From Lachnospiraceae bacterium (GTDB lineage: Bacteria; Bacillota; Clostridia; Lachnospirales; Lachnospiraceae), in NCBI GenBank assembly GCA_030825115.1, contig JAPJQL010000001.1, positions 186,001-250,000 of the forward strand: a stretch of DNA of 64,000 nt. Direction: 5' to 3'. The translations under genes and the position numbers were made by a program. The notes under the pieces were generated by a model that was not told where the DNA came from, searched no databases, and was given only the letters and a program-made list of their open reading frames with translations. Shown here piece by piece: positions 45,370 to 54,230 of the stretch (position 1 is its first letter; each line of letters starts with the position of its first letter).

Positions 45370-45831
45370 TCAGAGAATTCCGACCGCCATGCCAATCCAG
45401 TAAATAATCCCCAATATCCAGCTGCTCAGCACTCCAAACAAGATTACCGGTCCTGCAATCGTAAATATCTTGCAGCCAATCCCAAACACATGGCCTTCCG
45501 CCCTGTACTCGATCGCCGGAGCCACCACGCCGTTGGCAAAGCCGGTGATCGGGACCAGCGCTCCTGCGCCGCCCCATTTTACCAGCTTCGGAAAGATATT
45601 GAGCCCGGTGAGGACTACGCTGAGAAAAATCAGCGCAAGCAGCGTCCATGCCGCCGCCGTCTCCTTTTCCATCCCCCAGAAGTTCATCATCCCCGTAGTC
45701 AGCGCCTGGCCCAGCGTACAGATGATTCCGCCGAGGATAAATGCCTTCAGCATACTGATGCCCAGCGGATGGGTTGGGGTGATCTGTTTTACATATTTAT
45801 CATAAGCCTTTTTATTCAGTTCCACTTTCAT
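45370..45831 (-). CDS. spoVAC: Stage V sporulation protein AC
   Basis: A 153-residue membrane protein with about four to five helices, related to SpoVAE. Family stretches are MLKAFILGGIICTLGQAL near residue 27 and WGGAGALVPITGFANGVVAP near 86. In Bacillus it behaves as a mechanosensitive channel component for dipicolinate movement. GAAAGGAG precedes the ATG, and it follows spoVAB by 15 bases. It ends this half of the split spoVA operon at a terminator. Confidence 0.94.
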   Translation of the reverse strand: MKVELNKKAYDKYVKQITPTHPLGISMLKAFILGGIICTLGQALTTGMMNFWGMEKETAAAWTLLALIFLSVVLTGLNIFPKLVKWGGAGALVPITGFANGVVAPAIEYRAEGHVFGIGCKIFTIAGPVILFGVLSSWILGIIYWIGMAVGIL

Positions 45832-45846
45832 TGCTCCTTTCGTATC

Positions 45847-46281
45847 TTACGCACCCATGTTTCTCGAAAAATAAACAAGGGAGCCGACCAGTTTCCCTAT
45901 GCCGATCGACAAGATCACATACTGCAGCCCGACCGCAAGGTGGATCCTCCGGTTGATTGTGGGAAGTGCTTTTAACGTCTCTGCCAGGGACATGACCAGG
46001 CAGCCGACAAAGATGCCTACCGACAAGCCGAAGATGCCAAGCAAAAGATTGCCGCCCCACAAGATGGGAATCTCATAGATATCAGAGATATTTCCAAGTA
46101 TCCCGCCCACCACGATCACCGTCTCGTACAGCAGAATATGGCGGTTGGTCTTCGTCTTGCCGATCAGCCTCGGAAACACGCCGATAATGGCTAAAAAGGC
46201 AAATACTCCCGCGGCGATCACCCCGCCCGCGCTGATGCCGATAAAAACCAGTGCAGCCTGCCTCATCCCGCTACTGAACAT
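45847..46281 (-). CDS. spoVAB: Stage V sporulation protein AB
   Basis: A 144-residue integral membrane protein with about four helices, matching SpoVAB in size (about 141 residues in B. subtilis) and order. Its sequence starts MFSSGMRQAALVFIGISAGG. ATG 46281 overlaps the end of spoVAA by 11 bases and has AAGGAG about 10 bases upstream; a longer in-frame start at 46308 is less likely. It is a component of the forespore membrane SpoVA complex, of unknown individual role. Confidence 0.9.
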   Translation of the reverse strand: MFSSGMRQAALVFIGISAGGVIAAGVFAFLAIIGVFPRLIGKTKTNRHILLYETVIVVGGILGNISDIYEIPILWGGNLLLGIFGLSVGIFVGCLVMSLAETLKALPTINRRIHLAVGLQYVILSIGIGKLVGSLVYFSRNMGA

Positions 46282-46906
46282 CAATCCCCTGCTCCTTCCT
46301 GCCGTCATTTTGAATCAGGGTCTTGCTGATATTATCCTCGTACAGCCGCATCTCCACCTCCAGCGGAGTCGGGTCCGTGTTCAGCTTCCACTTTGCAAAA
46401 TGATTGAAAAAGGCGATGATTCCGACGGCAAGGCCGACGGAATAAGATACCTCCAGAATCGTAAATCCATCTGATTCCGTGCCTGTGATCAGCAGATAGA
46501 CCTCCTTAAACACATCGGTCACACTCACATCGTTATTAAATGTCATGATGGCAAACGCTGCCCCGCAAAAGCATACCGCACACACGAAGATGGTCTTGAG
46601 CCACTGCCATGTCTTTCTTGGCGGCGCAGGCGGCTGGTAATCGATGATAAACTCCACCTTTCCCACGTTGTTTACCTGTATCTGCGGATCAACCGCCTCC
46701 AGCTTCTGTATGACGTCCAGGGCGCTTTCCACATACCGCTTGCACCGGTCCTCTTTTACGGTCTTTATCTTGACCGCATTGCACTTGTTCAGGATGTTCT
46801 GGTCGCTGCAATATAAGGTCGCGACATCCTTTACAAACACATTTTTATCCGTAACCTCTGTAATCTCGCTCAGATTCAGATATACCGTCTTCGTACTGCT
46901 GCTCAT
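46271..46906 (-). CDS. spoVAA: Stage V sporulation protein AA
   Basis: A 211-residue protein with a soluble N-terminal domain (about residues 1-105, beginning with VYLNLSEITEVTDKNVFVKD) and two hydrophobic helices in the C-terminal half (about 115-135 and 165-185). It fits SpoVAA in size and position, at the head of the spoVA genes. ATG 46906 follows GGAGGTGG and overlaps the stop of a 53-residue upstream gene in an ATGA pattern, so the two are coupled. Acts in the forespore inner membrane. Confidence 0.9.
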   Translation of the reverse strand: MSSSTKTVYLNLSEITEVTDKNVFVKDVATLYCSDQNILNKCNAVKIKTVKEDRCKRYVESALDVIQKLEAVDPQIQVNNVGKVEFIIDYQPPAPPRKTWQWLKTIFVCAVCFCGAAFAIMTFNNDVSVTDVFKEVYLLITGTESDGFTILEVSYSVGLAVGIIAFFNHFAKWKLNTDPTPLEVEMRLYEDNISKTLIQNDGRKEQGIDVQ

Positions 46907-47064
46907 GCTGCCACCTCCGGCAGTTCGTTCTGCCATTCCACCAGTGTCCCTTCCGGCTCTGTTCTCCTGCCCGGAGATACCAGGCAGAACCAGACCACTG
47001 CCGCCAGCACAAGCAGGCACAGGACAGCAATGATGATTCCGGCTTTATGCTTCTGAAAACCCAT
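46903..47064 (-). CDS. Small single-pass membrane protein between sigF and spoVAA
   Basis: A 53-residue protein starting MGFQKHKAGIIIAVLCLL. One hydrophobic helix spans about residues 9-30, with a basic N-terminus inside and an acidic tail (about 34-53) outside. AAGGA lies 11 bases before the ATG. Its TGA overlaps the spoVAA ATG, the hallmark of a real coupled gene rather than chance. It lies 46 bases after sigF, so it is probably transcribed with spoIIA or spoVA genes in the forespore. No family recognised. Confidence 0.65.
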   Translation of the reverse strand: MGFQKHKAGIIIAVLCLLVLAAVVWFCLVSPGRRTEPEGTLVEWQNELPEVAA

Positions 47065-47110
47065 ACACTCTCACATCCTTCTTTTTCGATTCTGGAAATA
47101 GTATGGCTTT

Positions 47111-47830
47111 TTATGGATTCAGATATTCCCTCATCTGGCGCAGAATCTTTTTTTCCAGTCTGGAGACCTGGACCTGGGAGATATTCAAGTCTGCCGCAAT
47201 CTGGCTCTGGGTCTGGTTATCATAATACCTGCGTATGATGATCTCCCGGTCTTTTTCGGAAAGTTTTAATAATAGTTCTTTTAAAACCATCTGGTTCATC
47301 AGCCGTTCTTCCGCCTCGTCCTCATCCTGGATCTTATCCAGAAGGCAGAGATTGTTGTCCTCCCCATTGCCCACAGCTTTATAGATGGATTCCACCTCCG
47401 CAGCCGCCTCCATAGACGCCGCTACTTCCTCTCTGCTGGCTCCCACAGCCGCAGCCAGCTCTTCCAGGTTTGGTTCTCGTCCAAGTTCAAAAGACATCTG
47501 CTCTCTGGCGTTTCGGACCCGCATCCCCAGTTCCTTTACAGAGCGGCTGACTTTGATCATTCCGTCATCCCTCAGAAAGCGTTTGATCTCCCCGGTGATC
47601 ATCGGCACGGCGTAAGTCGAGAACTTTACGTCAAATTCCAGATTGAATTTGTCGATCGCCTTCAAAAGACCGATGCTCCCAATCTGAAATAAATCTTCCA
47701 GGTCGTATCCCCTGCCGGTAAAATGGCGGACGATGCTCCACACCAGACCCACGTTGTTCATAACCAGGCTTTCCCTCGCCTCTTTATCCCCGTCATGCGC
47801 CATCCGGATCAGTTTTATGGTATCATCCAT
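47111..47830 (-). CDS. sigF: RNA polymerase sporulation sigma factor F
   Basis: A 239-residue forespore-specific sigma-70 factor (spoIIAC). Region 2 includes GRGYDLEDLFQIGSIGLLKA and FDVKFSTYAVPMITGEIKRF (near residues 45-90), and region 4 has the helix-turn-helix NQTQSQIAADLNISQVQVSR near 205. It is held inactive by SpoIIAB and freed when SpoIIAA is dephosphorylated. Its ATG overlaps the end of spoIIAB by 8 bases. It should turn on early forespore genes, including sigG elsewhere. Confidence 0.95.
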   Translation of the reverse strand: MDDTIKLIRMAHDGDKEARESLVMNNVGLVWSIVRHFTGRGYDLEDLFQIGSIGLLKAIDKFNLEFDVKFSTYAVPMITGEIKRFLRDDGMIKVSRSVKELGMRVRNAREQMSFELGREPNLEELAAAVGASREEVAASMEAAAEVESIYKAVGNGEDNNLCLLDKIQDEDEAEERLMNQMVLKELLLKLSEKDREIIIRRYYDNQTQSQIAADLNISQVQVSRLEKKILRQMREYLNP

Positions 47831-48266
47831 TGGAACACCCGCCGATTTTCTTTTTCATGGTGACCGTGGTTCCCTCCCCCGGCTCCGATTCCACCTCCAC
47901 ACGGTCCATGAAAGCCTCCATGAAGGAAAATCCCATACCGGAGCGGACGCCCGTGGTGTCGGTGGTATACATCGGCTCCATCGCACGTTTGACATCCCGG
48001 ATTCCGACTCCCCGGTCCTTTATGATCACCGTGATCTCGTTCCCTTCAATCTGCGCCTCCATGCTGATCACGCCTTCCTTCCCCTGATACCCGTGAAGTT
48101 CCGCATTGGTCACAGCCTCCGAGACTGCCGTCTTGACATCATCCAGTTCCTCCAGCGTCGGATTCAGCCTGCTTAAGAACACCGCCACCACGACTCTGGC
48201 GAATTCCTCATTTTTCGAGATACTCTCAATCTCCATCCGAAAACATTCCATCTTCTTATCCTCCAT
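47823..48266 (-). CDS. spoIIAB: Anti-sigma F factor SpoIIAB
   Basis: A 147-residue GHKL-type kinase and anti-sigma factor. ATP-binding boxes are VSEAVTNAELHGY near residue 50, IKDRGVGIRDV near 85 and VRSGMGFSFMEAFMD near 113. It binds SigF, and phosphorylates SpoIIAA when ATP is bound. Two starts are possible: ATG 48266 (GGGAG upstream) and ATG 48251 (GGAGG upstream); the shorter form lines up best with B. subtilis, so the true N-terminus is uncertain by five residues. Second gene of spoIIA. Confidence 0.94.
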   Translation of the reverse strand: MEDKKMECFRMEIESISKNEEFARVVVAVFLSRLNPTLEELDDVKTAVSEAVTNAELHGYQGKEGVISMEAQIEGNEITVIIKDRGVGIRDVKRAMEPMYTTDTTGVRSGMGFSFMEAFMDRVEVESEPGEGTTVTMKKKIGGCSNG

Positions 48267-48282
48267 GAATTTCTCTCCCGGC

Positions 48283-48621
48283 TCAGCCTGCAACCGCCGC
48301 CTCCTTTGAATCAAAATGTTCGATCAGCTTGCTGATTCCCCCGATGGCAAGAATCCTTGCCACCTGTGTCCCCACGCCGTAGATCGTCACCTTTCCCCCG
48401 TTTTTTATCATCTGCTTATAGCGGTTGAGAAGGATGCCGATACCGGAGGAATCCATAAATTCCGTCCTGCTGAAGTCAAATACTACCTTGTTGATATAAT
48501 TTTCCGCCAGCAGAAGGTCCGTCTCGTATTTCAGGTTTCTGCAATTGTGGTTATCCAGTTCCCTGGGCAGGTGGATGATCAGCACATGCCCCCTCGCTTC
48601 GTATGTGAATGACTGTGTCAT
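48283..48621 (-). CDS. spoIIAA: Anti-sigma F factor antagonist SpoIIAA
   Basis: A 112-residue STAS-domain protein. The phosphorylation site is in FMDSSGIGI (Ser58/59). In its unphosphorylated form it removes SpoIIAB from SigF. ATG 48621 follows AAGGGAG. It heads the spoIIA operon. A sequence GCAGGATTT at 48731-48723 (minus) matches the sigma-H -35 pattern RNAGGAWWW, but its spacing to a GAAG-type -10 is longer than ideal, so the sigma-H promoter is only suggested. Confidence 0.94.
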   Translation of the reverse strand: MTQSFTYEARGHVLIIHLPRELDNHNCRNLKYETDLLLAENYINKVVFDFSRTEFMDSSGIGILLNRYKQMIKNGGKVTIYGVGTQVARILAIGGISKLIEHFDSKEAAVAG

Positions 48622-48663
48622 AATCAGATTCTCCCTTCTGAGATTCATTTTTAAAAAACAAAA

Positions 48664-48700
48664 AAAGATACCACAGTATCTTATCCTCTGTAGTATCTTT
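48664..48700 (-). terminator. Terminator after the TPR gene
   Basis: On the minus strand AAAGATACTACAG (48700-48688) and CTGTGGTATCTTT (48676-48664) pair over 13 bp (with one wobble), loop of 11 bases, then a T-run. It separates the TPR gene from spoIIAA. Confidence 0.85.
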
Positions 48701-48744
48701 TCTTCTTTTTTCGTCCGTATTAAAATCCTGCTGCGCCTTGCGCG

Positions 48745-50055
48745 TCAATAGCCCCGCTGCTCTTTCGCCTGCGCCGCGTATTCGGAATTCCCGTAATTCA
48801 TGATGACATTTCCGAAATATTCATTGGCAGTCTCTGTATCTCCCAGCGAGACATAAGCCATCCCGATCAGATACAAAAGCTGAGGGTCTTCCCCCTTGAT
48901 CTTCATGCTTCTCTGATAATAATCGACCGCCTGCTGTCCGCCGCCTTCCTGCGCCATCGCTTCCTCCCCCATCTGCATGAGGAGCTGCCAGCCATTTGCC
49001 GACATATCGCTCTGAATCTGGCTCACAATATCATTCACCACGCCGTCGTTTAACACCGCCGTGTCCAGATCAGAATACAGAAGCGCCGCGCTTTTCATGT
49101 CGTCATTGCGGTAAGCCTGTAAGATATGGATCAGTCTCTGGTACTGGCTTAAAACACCGCCGTTGTCGCTGACCATCGCGGCAAGGGAATCTTCTGCCGC
49201 ATCCTTGGCCTTCTTTGCCTCAGACATCTGCCGCTCCAGATCTGCGATCTGGATGCTCTTATCATTGACCTGGCTTAAGTACTTCTGCATCTCCTGATTG
49301 TGTCTGGAATTCAGCGCCTCCTTGCTCGCAGGCATAACCAGGAAGAAGATGACCGCCGCTCCCATCACCAGACCTGCCAGGATGTTGAGGATCGTCTGCC
49401 ACCCGGTGTTCTCCTTATAGCTGGGCGGGATGATGATGTCATCATCCTGCATCTGACGGTGCGAAAACGCATTCTTCAGCTTCCGCTTCTCAATCTCCGC
49501 ACGTCCTGTATTCTCCTTGACGATCGCCATGTAGCGCTGCGCCCTGGTGTTGTACTTGTCGATCTTAAGCGCCTGATAGAGACAGCGCCCCGCTTTGGTG
49601 TAGTCCTCGTGCTGCATATATAAGAGGGCCAGCAGGGTCTGCGCCTTTACATAGTGGGGAAACTCAGAAAGCATCCGCATCAGCAAAAGCACCGCCAGAT
49701 CTGCATTCTCATTCTGCGCGTAGATCAGCGCCTGGTTATACTTTTTCGCCGCCTGGTCCGCAATCTCCAGATAGCCTCTGGCTGCATGGATCTTGCGAAG
49801 GTACTCCTCCGCCAGATTGTCCGTCTCCCGGATGTTGAGGCTGATGATCCACTGGGTCATCGCCGCCCCGACCTCTCCGGTCTCATTGTAGATCAGTCCC
49901 AGCAGGTTTCTCGCGTCGGTATGGGCTTTGTTGAACTGAAGACACTTCTTCAGCGCCGCTGCCGCACCCGATAAATCGCGCTGTCCGGCCTTTTCCAGCC
50001 CCAGATTGTAATAACTGTTCGCAATCTGTCCATTTTTTCTTGCTGCATTCATCAT
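48745..50055 (-). CDS. Tetratricopeptide-repeat membrane protein
   Basis: A 436-residue protein. Residues about 10-180 hold several TPR units (AYYNLGLEKAG-like start in NSYYNLGLEKAGQRDLSGAA, then TDARNLLGLIYNETGEVGAA, VKAQTLLALLYMQHEDYTKA and TRAQRYMAIVKENTGRA). One membrane helix lies near 225-245, then a coiled coil (about 250-300), and further TPR-like helices at the C-terminus (QLLYLIGMAYVSLGDTETA). A scaffold role at the membrane is likely; the partner is unknown. It follows a 45-residue gene by 9 bases and folC before that, and ends at a terminator before spoIIAA. Confidence 0.8.
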   Translation of the reverse strand: MMNAARKNGQIANSYYNLGLEKAGQRDLSGAAAALKKCLQFNKAHTDARNLLGLIYNETGEVGAAMTQWIISLNIRETDNLAEEYLRKIHAARGYLEIADQAAKKYNQALIYAQNENADLAVLLLMRMLSEFPHYVKAQTLLALLYMQHEDYTKAGRCLYQALKIDKYNTRAQRYMAIVKENTGRAEIEKRKLKNAFSHRQMQDDDIIIPPSYKENTGWQTILNILAGLVMGAAVIFFLVMPASKEALNSRHNQEMQKYLSQVNDKSIQIADLERQMSEAKKAKDAAEDSLAAMVSDNGGVLSQYQRLIHILQAYRNDDMKSAALLYSDLDTAVLNDGVVNDIVSQIQSDMSANGWQLLMQMGEEAMAQEGGGQQAVDYYQRSMKIKGEDPQLLYLIGMAYVSLGDTETANEYFGNVIMNYGNSEYAAQAKEQRGY

Positions 50056-50064
50056 ACGCTTAGC

Positions 50065-50202
50065 CTATTCTTTCCTGTCCTTTAAAAGCTCCACCATCAA
50101 ATCCGTCATATCCGTCAGGTCTTCCTTTTTGATGGCCTCCTCCACATCGCCAACTTCCAGGCTTGGCTTAAAGCGGCTGAGCTCCTCCTCGAAATCCAGC
50201 AT
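50065..50202 (-). CDS. Small acidic protein between folC and the TPR gene
   Basis: A 45-residue, highly charged protein: MLDFEEELSRFKPSLEVGDV followed by EEAIKKEDLTDMTDLMVELL and a basic end. It looks like two short helices. A strong AAGGAGG lies 8 bases before ATG 50202 (another ATG at 50208 is too close to the site). Its 5' end overlaps the 3' end of folC by 35 bases in another frame. Strong ribosome site, tight spacing and clear amphipathic pattern argue for a real gene. I recall similar short proteins in related Lachnospiraceae, but no function. Confidence 0.6.
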   Translation of the reverse strand: MLDFEEELSRFKPSLEVGDVEEAIKKEDLTDMTDLMVELLKDRKE

Positions 50203-51445
50203 ATTCATTCCTCCTTAAGTGCTCTTTCATCTCCCCGATCAGATACAAAGAACCTACGATAAACAGCCTGTCTGCCGCGGTTTTGTAAGAAAGCGCCGCA
50301 TTCAGCGCAGTCCTGGTATCGGGATATCCCTCCACCCGGCTGCAACCTGCCTGCCTAAACGCTTTTAAAAGCATATCTGTTTCCAGACTCCGCTCATTGT
50401 CCAGGTGAGCCGTCGTGACCCGCACAGGGTGCAGTCCGTCCGCCAGCATCTGTACCATTTCATTATAATCTTTATCGGCAACGGCTGCAAACAATAAATG
50501 GATATTTTTTGCCTCCGCCTTCTGTAACTGTCCTGCGCCTCGTAAGAATGCACGAATCCCGTCCGGGTTGTGGGCCCCATCCATCCAGATTCCGTCTCCG
50601 ACCTGCTCCATCCTTCCCGGCCAACAGACAGAAGAAAGCGCCTTAAGACAGGTATTCCTGTCTGTACCTGGAATGGCAAGCACCTCAAGAGCCTTGATGG
50701 CAAGCGCCGCATTCATCGCCTGATAGGGGGCGGCAAATCCCACCTCCCGGCAGCTGTCTGCCTCTCCAACCGGATAGACGGCGGCATTCATCTCCGCTGC
50801 CTTTGACCGGATGGCTTCTGAGGCTTCCGGCCGGTTATCATCAAAGATGACAGGAACCCCCTCCTTGATGATCCCGGCTTTCTCCCCTGCAATCTCGCGG
50901 ATCGTTTCTCCCAGATACTGCGTATGCTCCAGACTGATGGAGGTGATGATGCAGGCAAGCGGTCGGCGAATCACATTTGTCGTATCCAGCCTTCCCCCAA
51001 GCCCGGTCTCCAGTACCACATAATCCACCTTTTCCCCGGCAAAGATCACCATCGCCATCAGGAATAAAAACTCAAAAAATGTGGGATGGCAGTATCCCCG
51101 CAAAAGCATCCGCCGGATCACCTGGTATACCTGCAAAAAAGCAGCCTGAAACAGTTCCTCTCCGACCATTTCCCCGTCGATGAGAAAACGCTCCCGGATA
51201 TCCGTCAAATGGGGCGAGACAAACGTTCCCACATGGTATCCGGCACGGTTTAAGACTGCCGTCAGATCGGCGCAGACCGAACCTTTCCCATTGCTTCCCG
51301 CCACGTGGAGAATGGAGAGCCGTTCATCCGGCTCTCCAAGCTCTGAGAGAAAGTCCCGTACCTGTTCCAGTGTGTTTTTCTTTCTTGTCCACATCGGTAT
51401 CTGCATAAGATACTCCTGCGCCTTTGGTTCTCTGGCTTCCTCCAC
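50168..51445 (-). CDS. folC: Folylpolyglutamate synthase/dihydrofolate synthase
   Basis: A 425-residue Mur-ligase-fold enzyme that adds glutamate to folates (and to dihydropteroate). The ATP-binding loop is HVAGSNGKGSVCADL near residue 46, VLETGLGGRLDTTNVI lies near 145, and the C-terminal domain contains DGAHNPDGIRAFL near 295. Start is GTG 51445, about 10 bases after AAAGGAGG; the residues between it and the next Met (EYLMQIPMW) align with the usual family N-terminus, so GTG is preferred. It follows valS by about 70 bases on the same strand. Confidence 0.93.
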   Translation of the reverse strand: MEEAREPKAQEYLMQIPMWTRKKNTLEQVRDFLSELGEPDERLSILHVAGSNGKGSVCADLTAVLNRAGYHVGTFVSPHLTDIRERFLIDGEMVGEELFQAAFLQVYQVIRRMLLRGYCHPTFFEFLFLMAMVIFAGEKVDYVVLETGLGGRLDTTNVIRRPLACIITSISLEHTQYLGETIREIAGEKAGIIKEGVPVIFDDNRPEASEAIRSKAAEMNAAVYPVGEADSCREVGFAAPYQAMNAALAIKALEVLAIPGTDRNTCLKALSSVCWPGRMEQVGDGIWMDGAHNPDGIRAFLRGAGQLQKAEAKNIHLLFAAVADKDYNEMVQMLADGLHPVRVTTAHLDNERSLETDMLLKAFRQAGCSRVEGYPDTRTALNAALSYKTAADRLFIVGSLYLIGEMKEHLRRNEYAGFRGGAQPL

Positions 51446-51515
51446 CTGCGCACTGCCTCCTTTTATCCTTGTCTGCGTCCATTCTATATATCAGTATATT
51501 CGCCTGTCCTGCAGT

Positions 51516-54158
51516 TTATGACTGGAGCTGTGCCAGGCGTGCTTCTACCTGCTCCATCATCTGGGAATATTTCTCAAGCTTTGCCTTTTCCTCGTTGATC
51601 TTGGCTTCCGGCGCCTTGCTTACGAATTTCTCGTTGTTCAGCATGCCGTTTACACGCTTTAATTCCCCTGCCAGCCGCTCTTTTTCCTTTGTCAGACGTT
51701 CAATCTCCTTGCTGATATCCACCAGCTCTGCAAACGGCATATAGATCGCCGCATTCGGGATGACCGCAGATACCGCGTCGTCCGCAATCCCGGTCTTGTC
51801 TTTTTGCAGAGATACCTCTCCCGCATAGCCAAGCGTTGCAAAGAATACCTTGCTGTGCTCAAAGATATCAAGCAGCTCCTGCTGTTCGGAAACCACATAG
51901 ACCTTCGCCTTCTTGCTCGGCGGAACGTTCATGGAGGTCCGCACATTGCGGATCGCCCGGACGGCTTCCTTGATTATCTCTACCGCATGCTCTTCCGCGG
52001 CAAAATCCCAGTCTGTACGGTATTCCGGCCACTGGGAAACCATGATGGACGGCTCTTCTTCCTGCAGATTGCAGAAAATCTCTTCGGTGATAAACGGCAT
52101 ATACGGGTGCAAAAGCTTCAAAGAATTGATCAGCACGGTCTTTAATGTCCAGATTGCCGCCGCCCTGGTCGTATCTTCGTCGTTCCACAACCTCGGCTTC
52201 ACCATCTCGATATACCAGTCACAGAATTCCTCCCAGATGAAATCATACACCTTCTGAAGAGCGATCCCCAGCTCGTATTTATCCAGGTTCTCGGTGACGT
52301 CCTTTGCCAGGGTATTTACCTTGGAAAGAATCCACTTATCCGCCATCGTAAGGTCAGAGATGCCTGCCTTTGCATCAGGCACCTTTTCCAGGTTCATCAT
52401 AATGAAACGGGAAGCGTTCCACACCTTGTTTGCAAAGTTCCGGCTTGCCTCCACGCGCTCCCAGTAAAAACGCATGTCGTTGCCGGGCGCATTGCCTGTG
52501 ATCAGGGTCATGCGCAGGGCGTCCGCGCCGTATTTATCGATTACCTCCAGCGGATCGATGCCGTTGCCCAGGGACTTGCTCATCTTCCGCCCCTGGCTGT
52601 CACGTACCAGACCATGGATCAGCACGGTGTGGAACGGGCATTTTCCGGTCTGCTCGAATCCGGAGAATACCATGCGGATGACCCAGAAGAAGATGATATC
52701 ATAACCGGTTACAAGCACGTCGGTCGGATAGAAATATTCCAGTTCCTCTGTCTTCTCCGGCCAGCCAAGGGTCGAGAACGGCCACAGAGCGGAAGAAAAC
52801 CAGGTATCCAGAGTATCCTCATCCTGCTTTAAATGCGTGCCGCCGCACTTCGGGCATGTCTCCGGCGCCTCTTTGGACACCACGATCTCCCCGCACTCCT
52901 GGCAGTAATATGCAGGAATCCGGTGCCCCCACCAGAGCTGTCTGGAGATACACCAGTCGCGGATTCCTTCCAGCCAGTGCAGATAAGTCTTGCCGAAGCT
53001 TTCCGGGACAAATTTCAGTTCCCCGGTCTTTAACGCCTCGATCGCCGGTTTTGCCATCTCTTCCATCTTGACAAACCACTGCTGTTTTACCATCGGCTCT
53101 ACCGTGGTCTTGCAGCGGTCATGGGTTCCCACGTTATGGGAATGAGGTTCTACCTTGACCAGAAGCCCCAGAGCCTCCAGGTCGGCAACGATCGCTTTTC
53201 TTGCCTCATAACGCTCCATACCGTCATATTTGCTGCCGGGACAGTCGATAGTCGCATCGTCGTGCATGATGCACAGTTCCGGCAGATCATGGCGCTTTCC
53301 AACCTCAAAGTCGTTGGGGTCGTGGGCAGGCGTAATCTTGACGCAGCCGGTGCCGAACTCCTTGTCCACGTAACTGTCGGCAACCACCGGAATCTCCCTT
53401 CCGGTCAGCGGCAGGGTGAGCATCTTGCCGATCAGGTCCTGATATCGTTCATCCTCCGGATTGACCGCTACTGCGGTATCCCCCAGCATCGTCTCCGGTC
53501 TGGTAGTCGCGATCTCTACGAAACGTCCTTCCTCTCCTACAATCGGATAGTTGATGTGCCAGAAAAAGCCGTCCTGCTCCTCGTGCTCTACCTCTGCATC
53601 GGAGATGGATGTCTGGCATACAGGACACCAGTTGATGATGCGGGAACCTTTATAGATATAACCTTTTTCATATAATTTTACGAATACTTCCAGTACAGCA
53701 TCAGAGCAGCCCTTGTCCATCGTGAAGCGCTCTCTATCCCAGTCGGCGGAGGAGCCCAGCTTGTGGAGCTGCTTGATAATACGGGTGCCGTAATCCTTCT
53801 TCCAGTCCCAGCACGCCTCCAAAAAACCATCCCGACCCAGGTCATGCTTGTCAATGCCTTCCTGTCTCAGCTTATCGATGACCTTCACCTCGGTCGCGAT
53901 CGCCGCATGGTCCGTCCCCGGCTGCCATAACGCCTCGTATCCCTGCATCCTCTTATAACGGGTCAGGATATCCTGCATCGTATTGTCCAGCGCGTGTCCC
54001 ATATGGAGCTGACCGGTGATGTTTGGCGGCGGCATAACGATGGTGAATGGTTTTTTATCCTTGTTTACCTGTGCGTGGAAATATTTGCTGTCCAGCCATT
54101 TCTGGTAGAGCTTCTCCTCAATCTCCGCCGGGTTATAATTTTTTTCGAGTTCCTTCAT
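51516..54158 (-). CDS. valS: Valyl-tRNA synthetase
   Basis: An 880-residue class I aminoacyl-tRNA synthetase that charges tRNA-Val. It has the HIGH-type motif HMGHA near residue 52, a zinc-type pair of CxxC in the inserted region (YYCQECGEI and TCPKCGG near 420-440), KMSKS near 528, an anticodon-binding helical domain and a C-terminal coiled coil (about 815-880). The editing domain (CP1, about 195-340) is complete. Transcription is controlled by a T-box leader with a Val specifier directly upstream. Confidence 0.97.
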   Translation of the reverse strand: MKELEKNYNPAEIEEKLYQKWLDSKYFHAQVNKDKKPFTIVMPPPNITGQLHMGHALDNTMQDILTRYKRMQGYEALWQPGTDHAAIATEVKVIDKLRQEGIDKHDLGRDGFLEACWDWKKDYGTRIIKQLHKLGSSADWDRERFTMDKGCSDAVLEVFVKLYEKGYIYKGSRIINWCPVCQTSISDAEVEHEEQDGFFWHINYPIVGEEGRFVEIATTRPETMLGDTAVAVNPEDERYQDLIGKMLTLPLTGREIPVVADSYVDKEFGTGCVKITPAHDPNDFEVGKRHDLPELCIMHDDATIDCPGSKYDGMERYEARKAIVADLEALGLLVKVEPHSHNVGTHDRCKTTVEPMVKQQWFVKMEEMAKPAIEALKTGELKFVPESFGKTYLHWLEGIRDWCISRQLWWGHRIPAYYCQECGEIVVSKEAPETCPKCGGTHLKQDEDTLDTWFSSALWPFSTLGWPEKTEELEYFYPTDVLVTGYDIIFFWVIRMVFSGFEQTGKCPFHTVLIHGLVRDSQGRKMSKSLGNGIDPLEVIDKYGADALRMTLITGNAPGNDMRFYWERVEASRNFANKVWNASRFIMMNLEKVPDAKAGISDLTMADKWILSKVNTLAKDVTENLDKYELGIALQKVYDFIWEEFCDWYIEMVKPRLWNDEDTTRAAAIWTLKTVLINSLKLLHPYMPFITEEIFCNLQEEEPSIMVSQWPEYRTDWDFAAEEHAVEIIKEAVRAIRNVRTSMNVPPSKKAKVYVVSEQQELLDIFEHSKVFFATLGYAGEVSLQKDKTGIADDAVSAVIPNAAIYMPFAELVDISKEIERLTKEKERLAGELKRVNGMLNNEKFVSKAPEAKINEEKAKLEKYSQMMEQVEARLAQLQS

Positions 54159-54230
54159 GATCTGGGTTCTTCCTTTCTCTTTGTAAAATCAGTTTTGTAC
54201 TTTTTATGCCTGGACCGCGCACCGGGAAAT

